Source of the DNA: Dactylorhiza incarnata
Lineage: Eukaryota; Streptophyta; Magnoliopsida; Asparagales; Orchidaceae
Direction: 5' to 3'
Length of the DNA: 64,000 bases
NCBI GenBank assembly: GCA_033032865.1
Contig: JAWHQI010000306.1
Location: 1,240,001 to 1,304,000 of the forward strand
Below the pieces are notes generated by a model. The model did not search any database. It worked only from the letters and a program-made list of their open reading frames with translations, and had not been told where the DNA came from. Of the stretch, positions 1 through 10,051 are shown in pieces; within the stretch, counting starts at the first letter, position 1, and the number at the start of each line of letters is the position of its first letter. The position numbers and the translations under genes are program-made.

Positions 1-89
1 TTCTCCCGTCTTCTCGCGTCTACGCTCATCTCCGTCCTCGCAAGATTGTGTTCGCGCTCGCTGCTTGTAGGTTGCCTCTTCCTGACTTG

Positions 90-2031
90 ATGCGGACGAA
101 TCAGCAACTGGGAGCGGATGGCGAGAGCGAGGGGCGGTCAAAGTGCGCCTCAGCGTTTCAGGCCCACGAGTTCTATTGTGCGAACATCACAGCCGAGGAG
201 TATAAACTCGCCGTGGACCGCTATCTCCCAGAGGGCTATTCAGCCCGCTGTCCAAGCGAGAATTCTACTTTAAACGAGACCGAGGCTGACGAGCTCGCGA
301 TCCCCGTCGCGCACTTCGAGAATGGGTTGCGACTCCCTTTGTGGCCTGAAATTCGTCAGGTACTTCGCCTGGCCTTCTCGCCGCTTCACGTTCGCTATCG
401 CGACTTTCTCATCGTTCTTTGTAGGTGTTGCGATATTACGGAGTGTTACCGAGCCAGTTGACCCCAAATGCGATCGCGGATATTGTCGCGTTCGCCAGTT
501 ACCTGCGGGAGGAGAGGATCGAATTCAGCCTCCTCGTCTTCCGCAAGGTATTCTCCTTCCGCGCCTTCCGAGACGGGACTACTTATTTCGCGAGTCAGCA
601 CGTCACGGTCTGCGAGGCGGTGAATAAGAGTCACTATTGGACTCAGAAGTTCCTTCTAGTGAAGGGACCCTTCGGCAATCTCCACTTCACCCCCCTCCAG
701 CGGGATGACGCCACTTACCGCCCTCCGAGCTCGCTGAGCGGCGCCGACGCTAAACTCCTCCAGTACCTCTCCGGCAAAAACTTCGAAGTCGTCTATCTGC
801 GGCGCAACGTTGATTCGTTACTCGCCGTTCCTCAAGGGGAAGGTAGGGCTCGATCTCGCCCCACTCTCCTTTCCTTTCTTCGCTGCATAACACTCTTACT
901 TTACAGGCGAGCGCGAGATCCCTGTCAACCCCCCGCACGCGCAAGGTGCCACTCTCACGGCGGACACTCTCGCAACCGCAGCGGCAGAGGCTTGCCGCGA
1001 CCTTCCCGCCGTCGGTTCCGGCAAGAAGCGGCCTCCTTCTGCGAGTCAACTGGGTTCGCGGCCCTCCAAGAAGTTGAAGGGAAAGACCATCGCTACCAAG
1101 GATAGGAGCGCGGTCGTTTATCTAAGCGAGACCGACGGCTCGCCTCCTTCCCCTGCGAAAAAACCTGACCCCCCGGCGTACCAGGGTGTTGGGAGTTCTT
1201 CCGTGACCCCCCAACCCAAAGGCCACAGAAACTTCGGTCTGGGCGAGAAAGTTTCCGACGTCCTCGGCGAACCCCTGCTCGCTTGGGACCCCACTGCCAA
1301 CCGGATTTCCTGCTCCACCCTTCACCCCTCCTGGGTGGAGCTCGGTAAGGCTGGGGAGGAGGCGTTCTCTCTCTCCTTCGGCTTATATGGCCGCGAGGAC
1401 GCCGTTGCCTACAAAGACATGGGACCACGACAGCTGGTTTATGAAGAAATGCGAGCCCAGTTCCGTTCAACGGAACTCGCGCACATGGCGGGGCGCCGCT
1501 ATCTGCAGGCGGATAGGGATATTCGCGCGTACCGGGAGGAGCTCAAGAGAGCTCGCGAAGAGATCAAAGGTCTTAAAGAGAAGGAGGAGGTGACGGAAAG
1601 CCTTCTCGTCGGGATGCAGGGCAAGATGGTAAGTGATCCTTGGGTCTCTTTTCCTTGCCGTTCGCGACCTCTAGCTTTCTCCTAACTCGTTTGACGCTCA
1701 GGATGCCGACGTTGCCACCAAGCTTCTCGCTCGCAACGGCGAGCTGGAGTTGGAGAATACGATGTTGAAGGCTCGAGTGGATGAGCTGGTTCGCAGTGTG
1801 CTACCCCCCTCTCCTGGGCGAGTCGGCCCCCAACAGAAGGCTGCCGAAAGTGAGGAGCAGAGGCGGCGAGACGCACAGGAGGTCGCCAACCTTGTCTTCA
1901 CGACCCTCAAGGATGCGAGCCTGCTGGCCGAAGACGCGATGGAGTTCACAGCGGAAGACGTCTGCCCGGACCTCTTCGCCTTGGCCCCCTGGTTGGGGGC
2001 TCGCAAAGACGGCGAGGTCCTTCCAGAATGA
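90..2031 (+). CDS. Spliced antisense extra ORF (aORF) of the Tat element, putative gypsy-type transposon protein
   Basis: Four exons fit exactly: 90-359, 425-842, 907-1628 and 1702-2031, with GT-AG introns of 65, 64 and 73 nt. Together they give 580 codons including TGA. Joining them restores continuity between the LRLPLWPE segment (about residues 77-85) and YGVLPSQLTPNA (about 94-105), the signature of the plant 'putative gypsy type transposon' domain (Transposase_28, PF04195-like). A lysine-rich patch (KKLKG) follows the domain, and residues about 430-500 look like a coiled coil. The start at 90 is the first ATG in the open frame; upstream GTG/TTG codons are unlikely in a plant. It runs opposite to gag-pol, between pol and the missing 3' LTR, as reported for antisense aORFs of Tat elements. 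The function of these proteins is unknown. The open frame suggests recent constraint or a young insertion. Confidence 0.75.
360..424 (+). other. Intron 1 of the aORF
   Basis: Starts CAG|GTACTT and ends TTTGTAG|GTG, 65 nt. It lies between phase-compatible exons and interrupts the most conserved part of the PF04195-like domain, which only reads through when it is removed. Confidence 0.7.
843..906 (+). other. Intron 2 of the aORF
   Basis: GTAGGGCT...CTTTACAG, 64 nt, pyrimidine-rich before the acceptor. Removing it moves the frame from the domain exon into the long downstream open frame. Confidence 0.65.
1629..1701 (+). other. Intron 3 of the aORF
   Basis: Strong donor ATG|GTAAGTGATC and acceptor GACGCTCAG|GAT, 73 nt. 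It joins the coiled-coil exon to the last exon, which ends in TGA at 2029-2031. Confidence 0.7.
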
Positions 2032-2483
2032 CTTCCCTTTTTCCTTCCCTTCTTGTGAATGTATATTATTCTTTTTGGGCTGGCGAGATCGCCGCCGAAC
2101 ATTGAAGGATCTCGTGATAGTTTTTCTTTTGTTAACATTTATGATCATGCTTGTGTTCATTTCTTTCCTCGCATTGGGTTTCTTTTCAACCTCTCTTGGC
2201 TAATTGTTACGCTGTAGTGTTCTCGGAGGGCTCGCGAACAGGCATGTCTGGGCTCGCCTCGCCAAGGTTCCCTTTTCGCGGATTACGCGAACTCGGGTTG
2301 TCGCTGCCCGCGGCTGCTACCCGGCGAACCTAACCTTGGCGAGCATGGACACAGGCATCCCGCGAGCTGAACCTCTTCGGTTATAGCATTTCAACCCGCT
2401 ACCTTAGGCTTCGCCTGCCTGGACTCAAGCCCTTCTGGCTCTAACACCTCGACCAATCAGCATAGCCCTTGACCCTTGTTAGT
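2032..2483. other. Spacer between aORF and tandem array
   Basis: No reading frame with recognisable content. Moderately GC-rich sequence with several short repeats of CTCGCGA type, part of the noncoding 3' region of the Tat element. Confidence 0.5.
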
Positions 2484-3643
2484 AGCCTCTCCAGAGATCA
2501 ACCAAAACCCCTCGTCTAGGTGAGAGCCCGGGAGTGGAATCGGTCTGGGGCCATCCTGCACCAATATTTCCAACCTTGCCAGCCTCTCCAGAGATCAACC
2601 AGAACCCCCCGTCTAGGTGAGAGCCCGGGAGCGGAATCGATCTGGGGCAATCCAGCACCAACATTTCCAACCTTGCCAGCCTCTCCAGAGATCAACCAGA
2701 ACCCCCCGTCTAGGTGAGAGCCCGGGAGCGGAATCGATCTGGGGCAATCCAGCACCAACATTTCCAACCTTGCCAGCCTCTCCAGAGATCAACCAGAACC
2801 CCCCGTCTAGGTGAGAGCCCGGGAGCGGAATCGATCTGGGGCAATCCAGCACCAACATTTCCAACCTTGCCAGCCTCTCCAGAGATCAACCAGAACCCCC
2901 CGTCTAGGTGAGAGCCCGGGAGCGGAATCGATCTGGGGCAATCCAGCACCAACATTTCCAACCTTGCCAGCCTCTCCAGAGATCAACCAGAACCCCCCGT
3001 CTAGGTGAGAGCCCGGGAGCGGAATCGATCTGGGGCAATCCAGCACCAACATTTCCAACCTTGCCAGCCTCTCCAGAGATCAACCAGAACCCCCCGTCTA
3101 GGTGAGAGCCCGGGAGCGGAATCGATCTGGGGCAATCCAGCACCAACATTTCCAACCTTGCCAGCCTCTCCAGAGATCAACCAGAACCCCCCGTCTAGGT
3201 GAGAGCCCGGGAGCGGAATCGATCTGGGGCAATCCAGCACCAACATTTCCAACCTTGCCAGCCTCTCCAGAGATCAACCAGAACCCCCCGTCTAGGTGAG
3301 AGCCCGGGAGCGAAATCGATCTGGGGCAATCCAGCACCAACATTTCCAACCTTGCCAGCCTCTCCAGAGATCAACCAGAACCCCCCGTCTAGGTGAGAGC
3401 CCGGGAGCGGAATCGATCTGGGGCAATCCAGCACCAATATTTCCAACCTTGCCAGCCTCTCCAGAGATCAACCAGAACCCCCCGTCTAGGTGAGAGCCCG
3501 GGAGCGGAATCGATCTGGGGCAATCCAGCACCAACATTTCCAACCTTGCCAGCCTCTCCAGAGATCAACCAGAACCCCCCGTCTAGGTGAGAGCCCGGGA
3601 GCGGAATCGATCTGGGGCAATCCAGCACCAATATTTCCAACCT
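2484..3643. repeat. 97-bp tandem repeat array (about 12 copies)
   Basis: The motif GTGAGAGCCCGGGAG recurs every 97 bp at 2520, 2617, 2714, 2811, 2908, 3005, 3102, 3199, 3296, 3393, 3490 and 3587. Inner copies differ by only one or a few bases; the first copy is the most diverged. It lies between integrase and the aORF, in the hypervariable 3' noncoding region where Tat elements are known to carry tandem repeats related to satellite DNA. ORFs on both strands of it are artefacts of the repeat. Confidence 0.95.
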
Positions 3644-3711
3644 CGGTACCACAGCAGTTGAAAGCATAACAGATGAAAGTAAGATGTTGATTGGATAACA
3701 AAAAAAAGTTT

Positions 3712-4236
3712 TCAAGGGTAGAATCGTTTCAAATCATCCCCGCTCCGAGCCCGGTCAAGGGGCATCCCTTCCTCATCCTGGAGGTGATACCCCCCCGACT
3801 TGAGCACCTCGCTTACAATATATGGGCCTTCCCAGTTGGGGTTAAGCTTACCCACTGTGGCCCCTCTGCCGGCCGCATCGACCTTCTTCAGGACTAGGTC
3901 CCCCTTCTGAAAGTGTTTGACCCGGATATGTTTGTCAAAATATCGAGCCATCCGCCTCTTGACCTCTTCCTGCCTGATGGTGGCCAAGTCCCGGAGTTCT
4001 TCCACCAGGTCCAAGGATAGCCTCTGCTCGGCATTGTTACCTTCTAGCCACTCTTCATCCCCCTCGCATGCAGCGGTCACCCGGGGGGTCTTTACCTCGA
4101 ACTCTATGGGGAGAACGGCCTCGGACCCGTGGGAGAGCTTGAACGGAGTCTCCCCGGTGGCGGTATTCGGAGTAGTCCTCATGGCCCAGAGGACGGAGGG
4201 TAGTTGTTCCACCCAACTTCCTCGTAGGTTTTCCAC
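3712..4236 (-). pseudogene. Tat integrase, C-terminal part
   Basis: A 174-residue frame continuing the integrase in a different frame from 4179-4916. It holds the end of the catalytic core region (WAMRTTPNTATGETPF), a basic helix, and the GPY/F-type module NWEGPYIV near residue 135, followed by the usual end LKRFYP. A frameshift near 4200 separates it from the upstream integrase frame. In an active element it would be part of the pol polyprotein that integrates the cDNA. Confidence 0.85.
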
Positions 4237-4916
4237 TTTCTTTTTAGCAGGTTGACGATTATCTTGTTCGCCGCCTCCACTTGCCCATTGCTCCTCGGGT
4301 GGTGGACCGATGCGAACCTGAGATCAACGCCGAGCTGGGTGCAAAAACCGACAAACTCTTCACTAGCAAACTGTGGCCCGTTGTCCGTCACTATAGCTAG
4401 AGGGAGTCCATGCCTGCAAATTATCTCCCCCCATATAAAATTCCTTACAACCTGAGAGGTTACCTTAGCGAGTGCTTTTACTTCTACCCACTTAGAGAAG
4501 TAGTCGATCATGACCAGCAGGAACTTCCTCTGGCCGCTGGCTTGGGGGAAGGGACCGACCAGATCCAGCCCCCATATGGCGAAGGGCCAGGGAGCCGTGA
4601 TGGTCTGGAGTCTTTGGGCTGGGAGGAGCTGGAGTGGAGCATAGAGCTGACATTTTTGACATTTCCTCGCGAACTCGGCCGCGTCTTTGCTGAGAGTGGG
4701 CCAGAAGTAGCCTTGCCTCAATACTCTTCCTTCCAGGGTCCGACTCCCGGAGTGACTGCCGCACTCCCCGGAGTGGATTTCTTCCAGCACTCTCGGGACC
4801 TCCTCCTCGGAGACACAACGGGCCAGGAGTCCCGAGAGAGTCTTTCTATATAGCCCCCCCTGCATGCAAAGAGTAATAGGCGGACTTATACCTGAAGCGT
4901 CTTCTATCCACATCAT
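4179..4916 (-). pseudogene. Tat integrase, zinc-binding and DDE core
   Basis: Shows the HHCC zinc-binding module (histidines in HSGECGSHSG, cysteines in CQKCQLY), then the catalytic core with D in WGLDLVGPF, D in VTDNGPQF and E in SNGQVEAAN. It is in frame with the RNase H piece to the right but separated from it by a stop; a run of seven G (coding strand) near 4854-4860 marks another probable frame change, because the residues before it do not resemble the family. It joins newly made retroelement DNA to the chromosome; this copy is broken. Confidence 0.9.
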
Positions 4917-4961
4917 CTCCAGGGAACTGCCCAGAGGATAAGAAGGTGACGAACGGATCCA

Positions 4962-5570
4962 TCATGAGGCTTGTTGATCTACTTCCATCAATTCTCCTTC
5001 CTCGATGGAGGGCCGGAAGAGTTCCGAAGTCGTCCCCCCCGCCCGGGGACCGAACTTGGCTAGGAGGTCCGCCTGGGTGCTCTCCTCCCTCGGCACATGT
5101 TTGATTGAGAAGGTGCGGAACTGCCCGATGACTCCCTTAACCTTCTCCAGGTATAGTAGGAGGGTTGGATCCTTTGCTTCAAACTCGCCTTTGATCTGGC
5201 ATGCCACCACCATGGAGTCTGTGGAGACCTCCACGTCCTGCACACCCAGTTCCCGGGCCAGCCGAAGGCCCGCTATCACTGCTTCGTACTCCGCCTGGTT
5301 GTTGGTGATCGGGAAACGGATGTTTAAGGCTTGCTCAATCCGAGTCCCCTGAGGACTCACTAGGACTATTCCCCCCCCCCCCCCCCCCCCCCCCCGAAGG
5401 AGTGTTTTCCCGACGCTCCGTCCACCAACATCTTCCATGCTTCCGGGGGAGGTGGCTCGTGCTCCCCCACTTCGGCCGCGTAGTCGGCCATGAAGTCTGC
5501 CACTGCTTGAGCCCTGATGGATGTCCTGGGTGCGAAGGTGATATTGAACTCGCTTAACTCCACGGACCAC
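4962..5570 (-). pseudogene. Tat archaeal-type second RNase H
   Basis: From the poly-G run onward it reads IVLVSPQGTRIEQAL, then NNQAEYEAVIAGL (acidic catalytic E), STDSMVV (D) and the C-terminal QADLLAKFG, the order of the archaeal-type RNase H added to Tat-lineage pol. Its N-terminal strand (MLVDGAS) lies in the neighbouring frame (5366-7804), so the 25-base homopolymer at 5371-5395 is the frame break. The frame ends in TGA just before integrase. Confidence 0.85.
5371..5395. repeat. Poly-C (coding strand poly-G) tract, 25 bases
   Basis: An uninterrupted homopolymer inside the second RNase H coding region. The frame on either side differs, so it is a real slippage product or a sequencing or assembly artefact. 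Confidence 0.95.
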
Positions 5571-7751
5571 TTTGCCAACCTTCCTGAGTGTTCCACCCCT
5601 TCCATGATTTTGCGGAGCGGATGGTCGGTCACTACTTTAATTGAATGGGCTTGAAAGTAAGGTCGGAGCCTCCGGGCCGATACCACCAAGGCGAAGGCTA
5701 ACTTTTCTAGGATTGGGTATCGGAGTTCCGCCTTCTTCAGCACTCGACTAACATAGTAGATTGGGAACTGTTTCTTCCCCTCCTCCCGGATTAGCACGGA
5801 ACTTACTGCCTCAGATCCTACCCCTAGGTATAGAGATAGGTCCTCTCCTGGTCTCGGTCCCTGGAGCAGAGGGGTTTGAGTGAGCTGTTCTTTCAGGGCT
5901 TGGAAGGCCCTCTCGCATTCCGGGGTCCATTCGAACTTCTTGTTTCCCCGCAGTACTTTGAAAAAAGGTGCACATTTTTCTCCCGCCTTGGAGAGGAATC
6001 TACTGAGCCCAGCCAATTTCCCTGTGAGGCTCTGGACCTCCTTCGGGTTCCTCGGCGACTCTAATTCCATCACCGCTTTAACTTTGTCCGGGTTGGGCTC
6101 CACTCCCGTGGGGGTGAGCAAATGGCCCAGGAACTTCCCTCGGCTTGCCCCGAAGACACACTTCAAGGGATTGAGCTTCATCTTGTACCGCCGCAGGGTC
6201 CCGAATGTCTCTTCGAGGTCTCGGAGGTGGGTCCCGAGGTCTCGGCTCTTAACCATGAGGTCGTCGACATAGACCTCTAAATTTCTTCCTTTCTGCTCGC
6301 GGAAGACCCTATCCATCATCCTTTGGTATGTTGCCCCTGCGTTCTTGAGCCCGAAGGGCATCATCTTATAGCAATAACATCCATCCCCCGTGATGAAGGA
6401 AACGTCCTTAATGTCCGGGGGATGCATGCGGATTTGATGGTAACCTGAAAAAGCATCTAAGAAGGACATTATAGTAAAACCGACGGCTGAGTCAACCAGC
6501 GCGTCGATTCTGGGCAAGGGGTAGCAATCTTTCGGGCATGCTTTATTAAGAAGTGAAAAATCGATACACATACGCCACTTACCTCCACCCTTCTTCACCA
6601 TAACGACATTGGAGACCCAGCCTGGATACTGGATCTCCGATACAAATCCGGCCTGCAGGAGTTTGCCCACCTCCTCGCGGATGGGCCCTTCTAGCTTGTC
6701 TGCGACGGCTCTCCTCTTCTGGCGGATGGGGCGGGCACCGGGGTCGAGGTTGAGGCGATGGCACGCCACATCTGCATCGATCCCGGGCATTTCGGCGGCG
6801 CTCCAAGCGAAGACGTCCACGTTCTGTTGCACGCAAGCTAGAATCTCCGCTTGATCTCCTGGGATGAGTCCTCCGCTGACCCGGACTTTTTCCACCACCC
6901 CCAGCCGGGTGATGACCTCGAGCTCCACGACCTCGTCCACGGCCTCCAACCGGGACTGCTCCCCCCAAGCCTTCTCTTCCTCGGCACAAGCGGGAGCCGG
7001 GATCTCTTCCTGGACTCCTTCCCCTAACACCATCAGCTCTTCCGCCCTTTCCTCCTGGGCCTTCTCCTCTTCTTCCTTTCTCTCCGCCCGGGGTATCTTA
7101 GCCACCCCTTCCTGGGCATGAACTTCACCTCCCTTCTTCTCTTCAGCCACCTCCAGACCTCCGGCTTCGGCTACCTCCTCCATCACCTTATCCCACTCCT
7201 CGGCTTCTCCCATCCAGGAGATGGTGTTGACGGCCGTCACGTAGCACTGTCTTGCTACCTTGGGATCCCCCCTGACCTGCACCTGGACCCCTCCGTCGTT
7301 GAACTTGAGGCACTGATGGAAAGTGGAAGGGACGCAACGGAACGCGCTGATGAGTGGCCGTCCGAAGATGGCGCTGTAACTGCTCGGGGCGTCCACTATG
7401 ACAAAGCGACAGTTCCGAGACTGCCCACCCAGGGTCACATGGAGCCCTACCCCTCCTTCTACTTCCTTCCTTTCTCCCGAAAATCCGAACAGGGGGCCAT
7501 CCGAGGCCAACACCCTTCTGGGCTCCACCTCCATCTTGTCGAATGCCTTCTTGAAGATGACGTTGACCGAACTCCCATTGTCCACTAGGATTCGGGAGAC
7601 GGTGAAGTTCTCGATCGCCGTCTGGATGACCAGCGCGTCGCAGAACGGGTCTTCGTAGCTCGGCATGTCCTTTTGGGTGAAAATAATTTTTTCGGCCGGG
7701 GGTGGAGCGGTGGATGTTGACGCTACGCTCCGGCGGTAGATGGTATGGAGA

Positions 7752-9368
7752 CTAGCCTTGCGGGTCGCCTCCACCCCTACCCCCCCCCCCCCCCCCCCCC
7801 CCATGGATCACTCTGATCCCTCCTCTATTCCCCAGATCTGCTCTATCCTCACATCTTTCCTCCTCATCCTCCCGAGGTTCCACCTCCACGATCCTTAATG
7901 GTTGCTGCGGTGGTGGCGCGGGTGCTCGGCCCCTCTTCACCTCCAGGAACTCCGGACAGGTGTCCGTGGAGTGGCCTTCCACATCGTGGAAGATGCAATA
8001 GGGCACCGCCGCTTCCCTTGCCCCGGTCTCTGCTATCCTGTTCCTTCTTCTCCTAGCGGCCGCCGTCTCCGCTTCTCCTCCTCTTCCCCTTCCTCTTCCC
8101 CGGCCAATTGCCATGGCATGTTGAGGTGGGGGGGGGGGGGGGGGCAACTGCATCGGGCCCTGCCTCCACCCCAACTGGGGGGGTCTCCATTGTCCTTCGA
8201 AACGGTTACCCCTTCCCGGGCCATAACCCCTTCCTTGCCCCTGCACTCCTCCACCCTGCGGCCTCCATCCCCCCTCCGGGGCCCGGGGCTCTTCTCTTCT
8301 TCTGACCTCTTGCTGCCTCGTCTCCGGCTCACTGAGCCTTGCCAGCCTCTTGGTGAGCTCTGGGTTGGCTTCTTCGCTTGCTACTTCCTCCGCCACCCTC
8401 TCCATCAGCTCCTCATAGGAGACGGGGGCCTTCCTTTTCAATGCCATCTTGAAGAAACTTTCCTTCAACCCGACCGTGAAGGCGAGTTGAAGTGCAAACC
8501 CGGGCACCTCCTGAGTGAGCTGCACTTCCTCCTGGAACCGATCCGCGTACTGAGCCAACGTCTCCCTGGACTCCTGCTTCACCGCGAAGAGGGAATCAGC
8601 GTCTTTCTTCCTCCTCTTTGAAGTTGAAAATCTCAACAAAAAACTTCGGCGCAGGTCCTCGAACGCGTAGATGGAGCCTGCCGGAAGTGAATGAAACCAG
8701 TCCCTGGCCTTCTCCTTGAGAGTGACGGCGAAGAGCCGACACTTGAAGGCATCGGACATCGGCCTGATGGAGACCGAGTCCTCGAAAGACTGCAGATGCT
8801 GAACTGGGTCATCTCTGCCATTGTAGTAAACTCTATCCCATTCCCCGAATCCCGCTGGAACGGGTGCAGACAACACTAATTCGCAGAAGGGGCTTCCCCC
8901 TCCTACCATCTTCTCTCGCTCGGCTCGCGGACCCAGCTCGCTCGCCAAGCTTGGGGTCGCACTCGCGAGGGCGACGCTCGCCTGAACCACCCCGACTGTC
9001 GTCGCATCTTCCTGGCGCGCGCTCGCCTGCGCCGCGCTCGCTGGGGCAGAGCTCGTCGGCACCGAATTCGCCAGCGCGGAGCTCGCTAACACCGGGCTCG
9101 CCGGACTGGCGAACAGCACTCGCCCTTCCCTGTCATGTCCTGGTTCAATGGCAACTTCTTTTCCAGCCCTTCCTCCTGGTGCCCTCTCGCCGACTACTGC
9201 TGGGGGAGTGGTCGCCTGAGGTGCCGGGGTCGCAAACTCACTTCGCAGAGCCGTGACCGTGAACCCCAAGGTGTCGAGCACCTCCTTCCTGAAATCCGCG
9301 AACATCCTGGCCATTGCTTCCTGAGGGGTCTCGCCGAACTCCTCGTCCTGCTCTTCATCCCCAGCCAT
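7752..9368 (-). CDS. Tat gag polyprotein (capsid/nucleocapsid)
   Basis: 538 residues, starting at an ATG about 55 bases inside the LTR edge. The N-terminal third is Ala/Pro-rich. A Retrotrans_gag capsid domain follows (about 175-330; VQHLQSFEDSV, ARDWFHSLPAGSI, FLLRFSTSKRRKKDADSLF, ETLAQYADRFQEEV). Then come an Arg/Gly-rich linker and a Tat-type zinc knuckle, YCIFHDVEGHSTDTC, near 455-475. The last residues are encoded by the poly-G tract and are probably not native. Gag packages the RNA and builds the particle in the cytoplasm. This is the least damaged protein of the element. Confidence 0.88.
   Translation of the reverse strand: MAGDEEQDEEFGETPQEAMARMFADFRKEVLDTLGFTVTALRSEFATPAPQATTPPAVVGERAPGGRAGKEVAIEPGHDREGRVLFASPASPVLASSALANSVPTSSAPASAAQASARQEDATTVGVVQASVALASATPSLASELGPRAEREKMVGGGSPFCELVLSAPVPAGFGEWDRVYYNGRDDPVQHLQSFEDSVSIRPMSDAFKCRLFAVTLKEKARDWFHSLPAGSIYAFEDLRRSFLLRFSTSKRRKKDADSLFAVKQESRETLAQYADRFQEEVQLTQEVPGFALQLAFTVGLKESFFKMALKRKAPVSYEELMERVAEEVASEEANPELTKRLARLSEPETRQQEVRRREEPRAPEGGWRPQGGGVQGQGRGYGPGRGNRFEGQWRPPQLGWRQGPMQLPPPPPPPQHAMAIGRGRGRGRGGEAETAAARRRRNRIAETGAREAAVPYCIFHDVEGHSTDTCPEFLEVKRGRAPAPPPQQPLRIVEVEPREDEEERCEDRADLGNRGGIRVIHGGGGGGGGRGGGDPQG
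7780..7802. repeat. Poly-C (coding strand poly-G) tract, 23 bases
   Basis: Homopolymer at the gag/pol junction, coinciding with the change of frame between the two ORFs. Confidence 0.95.
8128..8144. repeat. Poly-G (coding strand poly-C) tract, 17 bases
   Basis: Encodes a polyproline stretch in gag upstream of the zinc knuckle. The frame is kept here. Confidence 0.95.
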
Positions 9369-9403
9369 AACTCTTCCTTGGGACTTTCTTGAACCAGCCG
9401 CGC

Positions 9404-9421
9404 TCCACGCTCACCGCACCA
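9404..9421 (-). other. Primer-binding-site candidate
   Basis: Directly beside the inner LTR edge, the minus strand reads TGGTGCGGTGAGCGTGG, beginning with TGG as expected for pairing to a tRNA 3' CCA. I cannot name the tRNA with confidence. Confidence 0.55.
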
Positions 9422-9724
9422 AAATGTTGAAACCGATTTATCGGTCTCGTGTGGAGCTCGGGGCCCTCACCGAGATGAGGGGCAGCTAGCCCTTACCGGT
9501 CCCTCGGGAGAGGTAAGGTTGACGACTCGAGCAAAGAACAAAGACCCTAGTCTCAGCGAGGAGGTCCCTCCACTAACCCGGAAGATCGTTGAGCGCTTCC
9601 CCTCCCAAGCCAAAGCTAAGACTCGGGCACCTTGGAGAGCTGGAGAGCCCAAACCACAGCGACCTAGGGAGAGAAGGGCTCAAAGATAATGAACTGGTCC
9701 TCTTCCAAGGTGCCCTTTGAGGTC

Positions 9725-9732
9725 TATTTATA
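9725..9732 (-). promoter_or_regulatory. TATA box of the Tat LTR
   Basis: TATAAATA on the minus strand, followed downstream by a context (GACCTC...GGAAGAGGACC) matched by the LTR of the second Tat element at 18136, so this is a conserved promoter core. Confidence 0.6.
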
Positions 9733-10051
9733 GATTTTAGTTTTGTGGTCTGTCAATAACCAAATCCCGCTGTCCATTCTTTCTATCCGCACACCGGATT
9801 GGTCTGCCAACAGCCAAACCCCGCTATTTGGAGAGGCTAAGTGCAGACCGCCGGGGGCCTCTTGGTAAAAAATCCCTTCTTGAACTTTTACGGGGCGAGC
9901 CAGCCCGCTTCGCGACCTCCCTCGCGAGTGGAGCTCGCGAGCCTCCGGGTCGGCGAACCCCAGAGGTATTATCAGCACTCATTCTAGGCGGGCTCGCCTA
10001 GCAGACCCCTTCCTCGGATGGTTGGGCTCGCTCATAGCGACCCGGCCAAGC

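Larger units (their letters stand above)
5366..7804 (-). pseudogene. Tat pol: protease, reverse transcriptase, first RNase H
   Basis: An 812-residue frame. Protease active site VDNGSS near residues 74-79, an expected variant in this lineage. A charged linker rich in Glu and Ala (about 190-290) follows. The reverse transcriptase includes SFLDAFSGYHQI, MMPFGLKNAGATYQ (about 480) and the catalytic YVDD near 511. The RT-linked RNase H ends near TDHPLRKI (about 727). The frame then enters the second RNase H and is lost at the poly-G run 5371-5395. It overlaps gag at a second poly-G run (7780-7802), so gag and pol probably began as one polyprotein. Confidence 0.9.

Noticed and set aside
2479..3715. 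Twenty overlapping ORFs of 63-108 residues on both strands
   Set aside because: They repeat the same peptide every 97 bp and follow the tandem array; no start context or domain.
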